Shown here piece after piece: positions 48,836 to 57,582 of a DNA stretch of 64,000 nt. The notes beneath the pieces are model-generated. The model worked only from the letters and a program-made list of their open reading frames with translations. It was not told the origin of the DNA and did no database searches. Source of the stretch: Streptomyces sp. ISL-87 (GTDB lineage: Bacteria; Actinomycetota; Actinomycetes; Streptomycetales; Streptomycetaceae); NCBI RefSeq assembly GCF_018614095.1, contig NZ_JAGGOY010000001.1:38477-102476 (forward strand), in the 5' to 3' direction. Each line of letters begins with the position of its first letter. Position 1 is the first letter of the stretch. The position numbers were made by a program, and so were the translations under genes.

Positions 48836-49603
48836 TCAATCCCAGCGGAAGAGCCGCGCCGCGGCACCCAGCCCGAGTACCGCCCAGCAGGTCAGCACGG
48901 CCGCGTCCCCCCACGGCAGCGCAGCTCCGTGCTGGAGCACCTCGCGCAGCCCGTCGGACAGGGCCGAGATGGGCAGCAGCCCCAGTACGGACTGCACCGC
49001 GCCCGGGAACTTCTCCATCGGCACGATCACCCCGCCCCCGACCAGCAGCAGCAGGAACACCAGGTTGGCGGCGGCCAGCGTCGCCTCGGCCTTGAGCGTG
49101 CCCGCCATCAGCAGCCCGAGCCCGGAGAAGGCGGCCGTGCCCAGCAGGATCAGCGCGGCGACCGACAGCGGGTTCCCGTGCGGGGACCAGCCCAGCGCGA
49201 AGGCGATCACGGTCAGCAGGGCGATCTGGAGCGCCTCGGTGACCAGCACGGACAGGGTCTTGGCGGCCATGAGCGCCCAGCGTGGCAGCGGGGAGGCCCC
49301 GAGCCGCTTGAGCACCCCGTAGCGGCGGTCGAAGCCGGTGGCGATGGCCTGGCCGGTGAAGGCGGTGGACATCACGGCGAGGGCCAGGATGCCGGGGGCG
49401 AGGAAGTCCACCGACTTCTCGGTGCCCGTATCGACGATGTCCACGGCGGAGAACAGCACCAGCAGCAGCGCCGGGATGACCACGGTGAGCAACAGCTGCT
49501 CACCGTTGCGCAGCAGCATCCGGGTCTCCAGCGCCGTCTGCGCGAGGATCATGCGGGACACGGGCGCGGCCCCCGGCCTGGGGGTGAACGTACCGGCGCT
49601 CAT
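48836..49603 (-). CDS. ABC-2 type transporter permease
   Basis: A 255-residue membrane protein with six hydrophobic segments in the ABC-2 (DrrB-like) pattern, including FLAPGILALAVMSTAFTGQA and GLLMAGTLKAEATLAAANLV. The ATG overlaps the stop of the ATPase gene by 4 bp. Together they make an exporter of unknown substrate (drug or lipid types are usual). Confidence 0.9.
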   Translation of the reverse strand: MSAGTFTPRPGAAPVSRMILAQTALETRMLLRNGEQLLLTVVIPALLLVLFSAVDIVDTGTEKSVDFLAPGILALAVMSTAFTGQAIATGFDRRYGVLKRLGASPLPRWALMAAKTLSVLVTEALQIALLTVIAFALGWSPHGNPLSVAALILLGTAAFSGLGLLMAGTLKAEATLAAANLVFLLLLVGGGVIVPMEKFPGAVQSVLGLLPISALSDGLREVLQHGAALPWGDAAVLTCWAVLGLGAAARLFRWD

Positions 49604-50526
49604 GCGCGCAGCTCCTTACCGGTCAGCTCGAGAAAGACGACTTCGAGGGTGTGCCGCTCGACGGAGAGGCTGTCCGGCATCACCCCGTGCTGCGCACACC
49701 AGGAGGCGACGGTGGCCAGCAGCTGCGGGTGGACGTCACCGGTGACCCGGTAGACGCCCGCGCTGAGCTCGGCGGCCTCGGTGCCGTCGGGCAGTGCCTT
49801 CAGCAGCGAGGCGAGGTCGAGGGAGGGGCGGCCGGTGAAGCGGAGGGTGTTCTCCGCGCCGCCGCGGCACAGCTGCTCGGGGGTGCCGTGGGCGATGACC
49901 TTGCCGGCGTCCACGATGGCGACCTCGTCGGCGAGCTGCTCGGCTTCGTCCATGTGGTGGGTGGTGAGCACTACGGACACCCCGTCGGCGCGCAGCTCGC
50001 GTACCAGGTCCCAGGTGGCGCGGCGGGCCTGCGGGTCCAGCCCGGCCGTCGGCTCGTCGAGGAAGACCAGCTCGGGGCGGCCGACGACGGCCATGGCCAG
50101 GGCGAGACGCTGCTGCTGCCCGCCGGAGAGCCTGCGGTAGGCGGTGCGGCCGCAGCCGCCGAGTCCGAGGCGTTCCACCAGGGAGTCCACGTCGAGCGGG
50201 TCGGCGTACAGCTTGGCCATGTGGCGCAGCATCTCGACGGCGCGGGCGCCGGAGTAGACCCCCCCGGACTGGAGCATCACGCCGATCCGCGGGCGCAGGG
50301 CCTCGGCCTGGGCGACCGGGTCGAGGCCGAGGACACGCACGGTTCCGGCGTCGGGGCGGCGGTAGCCCTCGCAGGTTTCCACCGTGGTGGTCTTGCCCGC
50401 GCCGTTTGGGCCGAGGACCGCGGTGACCGAGGCTCTGCGGACGGTGAGGTCCAGGCCGTCCACCGCTGTCTTGTGGCCGTACCGCTTCACCAGTCCGCGG
50501 ATCTCCACGGCGGGGTCGTTGCTCAT
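49600..50526 (-). CDS. ABC transporter ATP-binding protein (DrrA-like)
   Basis: A 308-residue ATPase. Walker A is GPNGAGKTTT, the Q-loop VMLQSGGVY, the signature RLSGGQQQRLALAMAV and Walker B LVFLDEPTAGLDP, followed by TTHHMDEAEQLADEVAIV. The C-terminal extension (about 220-308) is the usual DrrA-type regulatory part. It is divergent from the suf operon; the position next to sufR is found in other actinobacteria, but a functional link is not shown. Confidence 0.93.
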   Translation of the reverse strand: MSNDPAVEIRGLVKRYGHKTAVDGLDLTVRRASVTAVLGPNGAGKTTTVETCEGYRRPDAGTVRVLGLDPVAQAEALRPRIGVMLQSGGVYSGARAVEMLRHMAKLYADPLDVDSLVERLGLGGCGRTAYRRLSGGQQQRLALAMAVVGRPELVFLDEPTAGLDPQARRATWDLVRELRADGVSVVLTTHHMDEAEQLADEVAIVDAGKVIAHGTPEQLCRGGAENTLRFTGRPSLDLASLLKALPDGTEAAELSAGVYRVTGDVHPQLLATVASWCAQHGVMPDSLSVERHTLEVVFLELTGKELRA

Positions 50527-50716
50527 GCGGGTGAGTCTACGGAGGGCGGGCAGGCCCCTTTTTCCGGCCTCTGATGTTCACCGTGCCGAGGAACGTCGCG
50601 GACCCGGAATGGCTGGTGGGGACGCGCTCTGCGTAGACCCGCGCCCACAAATTAGGTCACCCTTAGTGATGGAAGCCACCAGGAGTGGCCTCGGTCACGG
50701 CTTGTCGGGGCTCGGC

Positions 50717-50740
50717 TAATTACGCAACAATGGCGTTGTG
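50717..50740 (+). promoter_or_regulatory. SufR operator over the sufR start, with -10 box
   Basis: CAAC-AATGGC-GTTG (50725-50738) is exactly the CAAC-N6-GTTG motif described for SufR in cyanobacteria and Streptomyces. Its last G is the first base of the sufR GTG. TAATTA (50717-50722) is a likely -10, so the repressor would cover the transcription start. Confidence 0.78.
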
Positions 50741-51499
50741 AAATACGGCGAACGGCTGATCGAGACCCCCCAGGGGGAACTCGCGACCGGGGAGCGGTCA
50801 ACCCGCAACCGGGTGGCGCGCTCCATCCTGGACCACGGTCCGTCCACCGTCGCCGACCTCGCCCAGCGTCTCGGCCTCACCCAGGCCGCCGTCCGCCGCC
50901 ATCTCGACACGCTCGTCACCGACGACGTGGTCGAACCCCGTGAGCAGCGCGTGTACGGCACGCGCACCCGGGGCCGGCCCGCCAAGGTCTTCGCGCTCAC
51001 CGACTGCGGCCGCGACGCCTTCGACCAGTCCTACGACCTCCTCGCCGCGGACGCCATGCGCTGGATCGCGCAGTCCGCGGGCGGCGGGGAGCAGGGGGAG
51101 GCGGCAGTGGCCGCCTTCGCCAGGGCGCGACTGGCCGCACAGGCGGAGACCTACCGGGAAGCCGTCGAGGCGGCCGCCCCCGCGGACCGCACCGAGGCCC
51201 TTGCCAAGGCGTTGACCGCGGACGGGTACGCTGCTACGGCGAAGAGCGCTCCCGGTCCGCACAGCGGAGAACAGCTCTGCCAGCACCACTGCCCGGTCGC
51301 GCACGTCGCCGAGCAGTTCCCGCAGCTCTGCGAGGCGGAGACCGAGGTCTTCTCCCGCCTGCTCGGGACACATGTGCAGCGGCTCGCCACGATCGCCCAC
51401 GGCGACGGGGTGTGCACCACGTTCATTCCGCGTAGCGCGAGCGGCACACAGACAGACACATCAGCATCTGCAAGTACGGCCGGGAGGAACCCCGCATGA
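50738..51499 (+). CDS. sufR: Fe-S biogenesis regulator SufR
   Basis: A 253-residue DeoR/ArsR-like winged-helix repressor that senses Fe-S status. The HTH is [20 protein letters not shown] (about 39-58) and the wing [14 protein letters not shown]. Cluster-ligand Cys lie in [24 protein letters not shown] and GDGVCTTFI. The GTG start sits in the operator, implying autoregulation. The stop overlaps the sufB ATG (ATGA), so SufR is made with the machinery it controls. Confidence 0.94.
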   Translation: MKYGERLIETPQGELATGERSTRNRVARSILDHGPSTVADLAQRLGLTQAAVRRHLDTLVTDDVVEPREQRVYGTRTRGRPAKVFALTDCGRDAFDQSYDLLAADAMRWIAQSAGGGEQGEAAVAAFARARLAAQAETYREAVEAAAPADRTEALAKALTADGYAATAKSAPGPHSGEQLCQHHCPVAHVAEQFPQLCEAETEVFSRLLGTHVQRLATIAHGDGVCTTFIPRSASGTQTDTSASASTAGRNPA

Positions 51500-52911
51500 C
51501 CACGGAGACTGCTCACCCTGAGCTCGATGGCCTGGGCACCTACGAATACGGCTGGGCCGACTCCGACGCGGCCGGCGCCGCTGCCAAGCGGGGTCTGTCC
51601 GAGGATGTCGTCCGCGACATCTCGGCGAAGAAGTCCGAGCCCGAGTGGATGCTGAAGCTCCGCCTCAAGGGCCTCAAGCTGTTCGACAAGAAGCCCATGC
51701 CGAACTGGGGCTCCGACCTCTCGGGCATCGACTTCGACAACATCAAGTACTTCGTGCGTTCCACCGAGAAGCAGGCCGCTTCCTGGGAGGATCTGCCGGA
51801 GGACATCAAGAACACGTACGACAAGCTCGGCATCCCGGAGGCGGAGAAGCAGCGCCTCGTCGCCGGTGTCGCCGCCCAGTACGAGTCCGAGGTCGTCTAC
51901 CACCAGATCCGTGAGGACCTGGAGGAGCAGGGCGTCATCTTCCTCGACACGGACACCGCGCTCAAGGAGCACCCGGAGCTCTTCCAGGAGTACTTCGGCA
52001 CGGTCATCCCGGTCGGCGACAACAAGTTCGCGTCGCTGAACACCGCCGTGTGGTCGGGCGGCTCGTTCATCTACGTCCCCAAGGGCGTCAAGGTCGACAT
52101 CCCGCTCCAGGCCTACTTCCGTATCAACACGGAGAACATGGGCCAGTTCGAGCGGACGCTGATCATCGTCGACGAGGACGCGTACGTCCACTACGTCGAG
52201 GGCTGCACCGCCCCGATCTACTCCTCGGACTCGCTGCACAGCGCCGTGGTCGAGATCATCGTGAAGAAGGGCGGCCGCTGCCGCTACACGACCATCCAGA
52301 ACTGGTCGAACAACGTCTACAACCTGGTCACCAAGCGCGCCGTGGCGTACGAGGGCGCGACCATGGAGTGGATCGACGGCAACATCGGTTCCAAGGTCAC
52401 CATGAAGTACCCGGCCGTCTACCTGATGGGCGAGCACGCCAAGGGCGAGACGCTGTCCATCGCCTTCGCGGGCGAGGGCCAGCACCAGGACGCCGGCTCC
52501 AAGATGGTCCACATGGCGCCGAACACCTCCTCGAACATCGTCTCCAAGTCGGTGGCGCGAGGCGGCGGCCGCACCTCGTACCGCGGCCTGGTCGAGATCG
52601 GCGAGGGTGCCCACGGCTCGAAGTCCAACGTGCTGTGTGACGCGCTCCTGGTCGACACGATCTCCCGCTCGGACACGTACCCCTACGTGGACGTCCGCGA
52701 GGACGACGTGTCCATGGGCCACGAGGCGACCGTCTCCAAGGTCTCCGACGACCAGCTCTTCTACCTGATGAGCCGCGGTCTGACCGAGTTCGAGGCCATG
52801 GCCATGATCGTGCGCGGCTTCGTCGAGCCGATCGCCCGTGAGCTGCCGATGGAGTACGCGCTGGAGCTGAACCGGCTGATCGAGCTGCAGATGGAGGGCT
52901 CGGTCGGCTGA
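51496..52911 (+). CDS. sufB: Fe-S cluster assembly protein SufB
   Basis: A 471-residue scaffold subunit of the SufBCD complex. The N-terminal helical part and the long right-handed beta-helix core are evident: [40 protein letters not shown] with a conserved Cys, [14 protein letters not shown], and [20 protein letters not shown]. The C-terminal helices read [20 protein letters not shown]. It receives sulfur from SufS-SufU and builds the cluster with ATP use by SufC. It is coupled to sufR. Confidence 0.98.
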   Translation: MTTETAHPELDGLGTYEYGWADSDAAGAAAKRGLSEDVVRDISAKKSEPEWMLKLRLKGLKLFDKKPMPNWGSDLSGIDFDNIKYFVRSTEKQAASWEDLPEDIKNTYDKLGIPEAEKQRLVAGVAAQYESEVVYHQIREDLEEQGVIFLDTDTALKEHPELFQEYFGTVIPVGDNKFASLNTAVWSGGSFIYVPKGVKVDIPLQAYFRINTENMGQFERTLIIVDEDAYVHYVEGCTAPIYSSDSLHSAVVEIIVKKGGRCRYTTIQNWSNNVYNLVTKRAVAYEGATMEWIDGNIGSKVTMKYPAVYLMGEHAKGETLSIAFAGEGQHQDAGSKMVHMAPNTSSNIVSKSVARGGGRTSYRGLVEIGEGAHGSKSNVLCDALLVDTISRSDTYPYVDVREDDVSMGHEATVSKVSDDQLFYLMSRGLTEFEAMAMIVRGFVEPIARELPMEYALELNRLIELQMEGSVG

Positions 52912-52986
52912 CCCCGACCCCGCCCGGCATCCCCAGCACATTGACGTAGGCAGCATTGTTTAAAGAGAGCGAGCAACACGACAGCC

Positions 52987-54165
52987 ATGGCTGAGGCTCA
53001 GAACATTCCGGCGGGTTCGACCACCGCCGGCGCGATCGCGGTGGCCGCCGAGTCCACCGTCGCCACCCGGATGAGCGCGCCCCCGTCCTTCGACGTGGCG
53101 GACTTCCCCGTGCCCCACGGCCGCGAGGAGGAGTGGCGTTTCACGCCGCTCGCCCGCCTGAAGGGTCTGCACGACGGCACCGCGGTCGCCAACGGCACCA
53201 TGAAGGCCCAGATCGACGCGCCCGAGGGCGTCACGGTCGAGTCGGTGGAGCGCGGCGACGCGCGCATCGGCAAGGCCGGTACCCCGGTGGACCGGATCGC
53301 CGCCCAGGCGTTCTCGTCCTTCGCCAAGGCCACGGTCGTCACCGTGCCCAAGGAGGCCGTCCTGGCCGAGCCCGTGCGCGTCTCGCTGCACGGCGAGGGT
53401 GGCACCACCTTCGGCCACACCGTCTTCGACGTGCAGGCCTTCGCCGAGGCCGTCATCGTCATCGACCACACCGGTGACGGCGTGCGCGCCGCCAACGTCG
53501 ACTTCCTCGTCGGCGACGGCGCCAAGCTCACCGTCGTGTCCGTGCAGGACTGGGACGACACCGCCGTTCACTGCTCCCAGCACAACGCGCTGGTCGGCCG
53601 TGACGCGACCTTCAAGTCGATCGTGGTCACCTTCGGCGGCGACGTCGTACGCCTGCACCCGCGGGTCAGCTACGCGGGCCCCGGCGGCGAGGCCGAGCTC
53701 CTCGGCCTGTACTTCACGGACGCCGGCCAGCACCAGGAGCACCGCCTCCTGGTCACGCACGACGCCCCGCACTGCAAGTCGCACGTGGTCTACAAGGGCG
53801 CGCTCCAGGGCCAGGACGCGCACGCGGTCTGGATCGGTGACGTCCTCATCGAGAAGACCGCCGAGGGCACCGACACCTACGAGATGAACCGCAACCTCGT
53901 CCTCACGGACGGCGCGCGGGTCGACTCGGTGCCGAACCTGGAGATCGAGACCGGCGAGATCGTCGGCGCCGGCCACGCCTCCGCGACCGGCCGCTTCGAC
54001 GACGAGCAGCTCTTCTACCTGCAGGCCCGCGGCATCCCGGCCGACGAGGCCCGCCGCCTGGTCGTGCGCGGCTTCTTCGCCGAGCTCGTCCAGCAGATCG
54101 GTGTCGACGACATCGAGGAGCGCCTGCTCGCCAAGATCGAGACCGAGCTCCAGGGTTCCGTCTGA
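52987..54165 (+). CDS. sufD: Fe-S cluster assembly protein SufD
   Basis: A 392-residue SufB paralogue of the SufBCD complex. GREEEWRFTPLARLKGLHDG at the N-terminus, a beta-helix core with VSYAGPGGEAELLGLYFTDA and HCKSHVVYKGALQGQDAHAV, and the end FDDEQLFYLQARGIPADEAR are as in the family. It starts 75 bp after sufB and its stop touches the Rieske gene start (TGATG, 1-bp overlap). Confidence 0.97.
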   Translation: MAEAQNIPAGSTTAGAIAVAAESTVATRMSAPPSFDVADFPVPHGREEEWRFTPLARLKGLHDGTAVANGTMKAQIDAPEGVTVESVERGDARIGKAGTPVDRIAAQAFSSFAKATVVTVPKEAVLAEPVRVSLHGEGGTTFGHTVFDVQAFAEAVIVIDHTGDGVRAANVDFLVGDGAKLTVVSVQDWDDTAVHCSQHNALVGRDATFKSIVVTFGGDVVRLHPRVSYAGPGGEAELLGLYFTDAGQHQEHRLLVTHDAPHCKSHVVYKGALQGQDAHAVWIGDVLIEKTAEGTDTYEMNRNLVLTDGARVDSVPNLEIETGEIVGAGHASATGRFDDEQLFYLQARGIPADEARRLVVRGFFAELVQQIGVDDIEERLLAKIETELQGSV

Positions 54166-54482
54166 TGACTTACGTCAAGGCCTGCGCGCTGAGCGAGCTG
54201 GAGGAGAACACCCCCAAGAGGGTGGAACTCGACGGCACGCCGGTGTCCATCGTCTCCACCGAGGGGGAGGTGTTCGCGATCAACGACATCTGCTCGCACG
54301 CGAACGTCTCGCTCTCGGAGGGCGAGGTCGAAGACTGCCAGATCGAGTGCTGGCTGCACGGGTCGTCCTTCGACCTGCGCACCGGCAAGCCGTCCGGTCT
54401 GCCCGCGACGCGCCCCGTACCCGTATACCCCGTAAAGATCGAAGGAGACGATGTGCTCGTCTCCCTCACCCAGGAGTCCTGA
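54165..54482 (+). CDS. Rieske [2Fe-2S] ferredoxin-like subunit of the suf operon
   Basis: A 105-residue cytosolic Rieske domain. Ligands are ICSHANVSLSEGEV (Cys, His) and ECWLHGSSFDLRTGKP (Cys, His), as in dioxygenase-type ferredoxins. No signal peptide. It is embedded between sufD and sufC with a 1-bp overlap to sufD, an arrangement common in actinobacteria. It could supply electrons for cluster assembly or act as a client; its role is not settled. Confidence 0.93.
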   Translation: MTYVKACALSELEENTPKRVELDGTPVSIVSTEGEVFAINDICSHANVSLSEGEVEDCQIECWLHGSSFDLRTGKPSGLPATRPVPVYPVKIEGDDVLVSLTQES

Positions 54483-54489
54483 GGTATCC

Positions 54490-55254
54490 ATGGCAACGCT
54501 TGAAATCCACGACCTGCACGTCTCCGTCGAGGCCGAGCACGGCGCCCGCGAGATCCTCAAGGGCGTCGACCTCACCGTCAAGCAGGGTGAGACGCACGCC
54601 ATCATGGGTCCGAACGGCTCCGGCAAGTCCACGCTCGCGTACTCGCTCGCCGGTCACCCGAAGTACACCATCACTCGTGGCACCGTGACCCTCGACGGCG
54701 AAGACGTCCTGGCGATGTCCGTCGACGAGCGCGCCCGCGCCGGCGTCTTCCTCGCCATGCAGTACCCGGTCGAGGTCCCCGGCGTCTCGGTCTCCAACTT
54801 CCTGCGCACCTCGGCCACCGCCATCCGCGGCGAGGCCCCGAAGCTGCGCACCTGGGTGAAGGAGGTCAAGTCCGCGATGGAGCAGCTCCACATGGACCCG
54901 GCCTTCGCCGAGCGCAACGTGAACGAGGGCTTCTCCGGCGGTGAGAAGAAGCGCCACGAGATCCTCCAGCTGGAGCTCCTGAAGCCGAAGATCGCGATCC
55001 TCGACGAGACCGACTCCGGCCTGGACGTCGACGCGCTGCGCATCGTCTCGGAGGGCGTCAACCGTGTCGCCGAGACCGGCGAGGTCGGCACGCTGCTGAT
55101 CACCCACTACACGCGCATCCTGCGCTACATCAAGCCCGACTTCGTTCACGTGTTCGCGAACGGTCGGATCGCCGAGTCCGGCGGCGCCGAGCTGGCCGAC
55201 CAGCTGGAGGCCGAGGGCTACGACAAGTACGTGAAGGGTGGCGCGACCGCGTGA
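54490..55254 (+). CDS. sufC: Fe-S cluster assembly ATPase SufC
   Basis: A 254-residue ABC-type ATPase of the SufBCD scaffold. Walker A is GPNGSGKST (40-48), the signature GFSGGEKKRHEILQLEL and Walker B IAILDETDSGLDVDALRIV, where the D-E-T-D-S form is specific for SufC. The ATG at 54490 is 7 nt after the Rieske stop. The end overlaps sufS by 4 bp. Confidence 0.98.
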   Translation: MATLEIHDLHVSVEAEHGAREILKGVDLTVKQGETHAIMGPNGSGKSTLAYSLAGHPKYTITRGTVTLDGEDVLAMSVDERARAGVFLAMQYPVEVPGVSVSNFLRTSATAIRGEAPKLRTWVKEVKSAMEQLHMDPAFAERNVNEGFSGGEKKRHEILQLELLKPKIAILDETDSGLDVDALRIVSEGVNRVAETGEVGTLLITHYTRILRYIKPDFVHVFANGRIAESGGAELADQLEAEGYDKYVKGGATA

Positions 55255-56507
55255 CACAGCTGCCTGGCCTCCTCGACATTGAGGCGATCCGCAAGGACTT
55301 CCCCCTTCTGGATCGTGTGGTCCACGACGGGAAGAAGATCGTTTACCTGGACAACGCGGCGACCTCGCAGAAGCCGCGCCAGGTGCTCGACGCGCTGAAC
55401 GAGTACTACGAGCAGCACAACGCCAACGTCCACCGCGGCGTGCACGTGCTCGCTGAGGAGGCCACGGCGCTGTACGAGGGTGCCCGCGACAAGGTCGCCG
55501 CCTTCATCAACGCGCCGAGCCGCGATGAGGTGATCTTCACGAAGAACGCCTCTGAGTCGCTCAACCTGGTCGCGAACATGCTCGGCTGGGCGGACGAGCC
55601 CTACCGGGTCGACCGCGAGACCGAGATCGCCATCACGGAGATGGAGCACCACTCCAACATCGTGCCGTGGCAGCTGCTCTCGCAGCGCACCGGCGCGAAG
55701 CTGAAGTGGTTCGGCCTGACCGACGACGGCCGGCTCGACCTGTCCAACATCGAAGAGGTCATCACGGAGAAGACGAAGATCGTCTCCTTCACCCTGGTCT
55801 CCAACATCATGGGCACGGTCAACCCGGTCGAGGCGATCGTCCGGCGCGCGCAGGAGGTAGGCGCGCTGGTGCTGATCGACGCCTCGCAGGCCGCTCCGCA
55901 CATGCCGCTGGACGTGCAGGCGCTCGGCGCCGACTTCGTGGCCTTCACCGGCCACAAGATGTGCGGCCCGACCGGCATCGGTGTGCTCTGGGGCCGCCAG
56001 GAGCTCCTGGAAGACCTGCCTCCGTTCCTCGGCGGCGGCGAGATGATCGAGACCGTGTCGATGCACGCCTCGACGTACGCCCCGGCTCCGCACAAGTTCG
56101 AGGCGGGTACGCCCCCGATCGCCCAGGCCGTGGGCCTCGGCGCGGCCGTGGACTATCTGACCGCGATCGGCATGGACAAGATCGCCGCGCATGAGCACGC
56201 GATCACCGAATACGCGGTGAAGCGCCTCCTGGAGGTCCCCGACCTGCGGATCATCGGCCCCACCACGGCCGAGGACCGCGGCGCCGCGATCTCCTTCGTG
56301 CTCGGCGACATCCACCCGCACGACGTCGGCCAGGTGCTGGACGAGCAGGGCATCGCGGTCCGCGTGGGTCACCACTGCGCGCGCCCGGTCTGCCTGCGGT
56401 ACGGAATTCCTGCGACGACGCGAGCGTCTTTCTACCTGTACTCCTCTCCGGCCGAGGTCGACGCGCTGATCGACGGGCTGGAGCACGTACGGAACTTCTT
56501 CGGCTGA
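55251..56507 (+). CDS. sufS: Cysteine desulfurase SufS
   Basis: A 418-residue PLP enzyme that takes sulfur from cysteine. YLDNAATSQKPRQVLDAL, NEVIFTKNASES-like region, and DFVAFTGHKMCGPTGIGVLW with the PLP-binding Lys are present. VGHHCARPVCLRYG has the persulfide Cys; the short loop around it is that of SufS (group II). GTG start overlapping the sufC stop. SufU downstream is the expected sulfur acceptor. Confidence 0.98.
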   Translation: MTQLPGLLDIEAIRKDFPLLDRVVHDGKKIVYLDNAATSQKPRQVLDALNEYYEQHNANVHRGVHVLAEEATALYEGARDKVAAFINAPSRDEVIFTKNASESLNLVANMLGWADEPYRVDRETEIAITEMEHHSNIVPWQLLSQRTGAKLKWFGLTDDGRLDLSNIEEVITEKTKIVSFTLVSNIMGTVNPVEAIVRRAQEVGALVLIDASQAAPHMPLDVQALGADFVAFTGHKMCGPTGIGVLWGRQELLEDLPPFLGGGEMIETVSMHASTYAPAPHKFEAGTPPIAQAVGLGAAVDYLTAIGMDKIAAHEHAITEYAVKRLLEVPDLRIIGPTTAEDRGAAISFVLGDIHPHDVGQVLDEQGIAVRVGHHCARPVCLRYGIPATTRASFYLYSSPAEVDALIDGLEHVRNFFG

Positions 56508-56533
56508 CGACGGACGAGGGCGACGAGGACGCA

Positions 56534-56995
56534 GTGAAGCTGGATTCGATGTACCAGGAACTGATCCTGGACCACTACAAGCACCCGCACGGGCGTGGCC
56601 TGCGCGACGGCGACGCCGAGGTGCACCACGTCAACCCGACGTGCGGCGACGAGATCACGCTGCGCGTGAAGTACGACGGCGAGACGCTGACGGATGTCTC
56701 GTACGAGGGCCAGGGCTGCTCCATCAGCCAGGCCAGCGCGTCCGTACTGAACGAGCTGCTTGTCGGCAAGGAGCTGGCCGAGGCGCAGAAGATCCAGGGC
56801 GTGTTCCTGGAGATGATGCAGTCCAAGGGCAAGATCGAGCCCGACGAGGCCATGGAGGAGGTGCTGGAGGACGCGGTCGCGTTCGTCGGCGTCTCCAAGT
56901 ACCCGGCTCGCGTGAAGTGTGCTCTGCTGAGCTGGATGGCGTGGAAGGACGCGACGGCCCAGGCGCTGGGCGACGCGGAGAGGAAGACGGCATGA
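56534..56995 (+). CDS. sufU: Sulfur-transfer / Fe-S assembly protein SufU
   Basis: A 153-residue IscU-like protein of the zinc-binding SufU group. NPTCGDEITLRVKYDG, YEGQGCSISQASASVLNELL and ARVKCALLSWMAWKDA give the three conserved Cys (plus Asp) that hold zinc and receive sulfur from SufS. GTG start, 26 bp after sufS. The stop overlaps sufT (ATGA). Confidence 0.96.
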   Translation: MKLDSMYQELILDHYKHPHGRGLRDGDAEVHHVNPTCGDEITLRVKYDGETLTDVSYEGQGCSISQASASVLNELLVGKELAEAQKIQGVFLEMMQSKGKIEPDEAMEEVLEDAVAFVGVSKYPARVKCALLSWMAWKDATAQALGDAERKTA

Positions 56996-57336
56996 CCGAG
57001 AACGCGACGCCCGAGGCGTCGATCAAGCCCGCCACCGAGGAAGAGGTCCGCGAGGCCCTCTACGACGTGGTCGACCCCGAGCTGGGCATCGACGTCGTCA
57101 ACCTGGGCCTGATCTATGGCATCCACATCGACGACGCGAACATCGCCACCCTCGACATGACGCTGACCTCGGCGGCCTGCCCGCTGACGGACGTCATCGA
57201 GGACCAGGCGAAGTCGGCGACGGAGGGCATCGTCAACGAGCTCCGCATCAACTGGGTCTGGATGCCCCCGTGGGGCCCGGACAAGATCACGGACGACGGT
57301 CGTGAGCAGCTGCGCGCGCTCGGCTTCAACGTCTGA
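56992..57336 (+). CDS. sufT: Metal-sulfur cluster assembly factor (MIP18/DUF59, SufT-like)
   Basis: A 114-residue DUF59 protein. ALYDVVDPELGIDVVNLGLI is the family block with the conserved Asp-Pro-Glu, and LTSAACPLTDVIEDQA holds the single conserved Cys. Such proteins help in Fe-S cluster maturation or delivery. It is the last gene of the suf operon; a terminator follows at 57357-57391. Confidence 0.93.
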   Translation: MTENATPEASIKPATEEEVREALYDVVDPELGIDVVNLGLIYGIHIDDANIATLDMTLTSAACPLTDVIEDQAKSATEGIVNELRINWVWMPPWGPDKITDDGREQLRALGFNV

Positions 57337-57356
57337 GTCGCTGTACGCGTACCTCA

Positions 57357-57391
57357 GGGAGGGCCTCCGGCACTGTGCCGGGGGCCCTCCC
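57357..57391 (+). terminator. Terminator of the suf operon
   Basis: GGGAGGG...CCGGC-ACTGT-GCCGG...CCCTCCC, an interrupted stem 20 nt after the last suf stop. Confidence 0.8.
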
Positions 57392-57475
57392 TGCGTCTTG
57401 GGGTGCCCTGCCTGCGCCTTGGGGTGGCCTCCCCGTGTCTCGGGGTGCCCGCCCCGTGTCTCGGGGTGCCCGCCG
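57382..57475. repeat. 21-bp tandem repeat after the suf terminator
   Basis: About 4.5 units of which the best two read GTGCCCGCCCCGTGTCTCGGG and GTGGCCTCCCCGTGTCTCGGG. The array starts in the terminator's 3' arm. The 21-bp period is in frame on either strand, but no start or conserved sequence supports a gene. Confidence 0.8.
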
Positions 57476-57582
57476 TGTTCGTTCGTCGGACGGATGACGT
57501 GCACCGGGAGTTGGCCACGGTGGCCGAACCTTCTCGACGGCCGTCACGACGTGGGGCCGCACACGACGCGTGGGGGACACCG

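Noticed and set aside
50651..50675. Iron-box-like TTAGGTCACCCTTAG upstream of sufR
   Set aside because: Only one half matches; the CAAC-N6-GTTG site nearer the start explains regulation better.
57382..57504. Minus-strand frame with GGHPETR heptad repeats
   Set aside because: It arises from a 21-bp tandem repeat downstream of a terminator; no conserved sequence, no convincing start.
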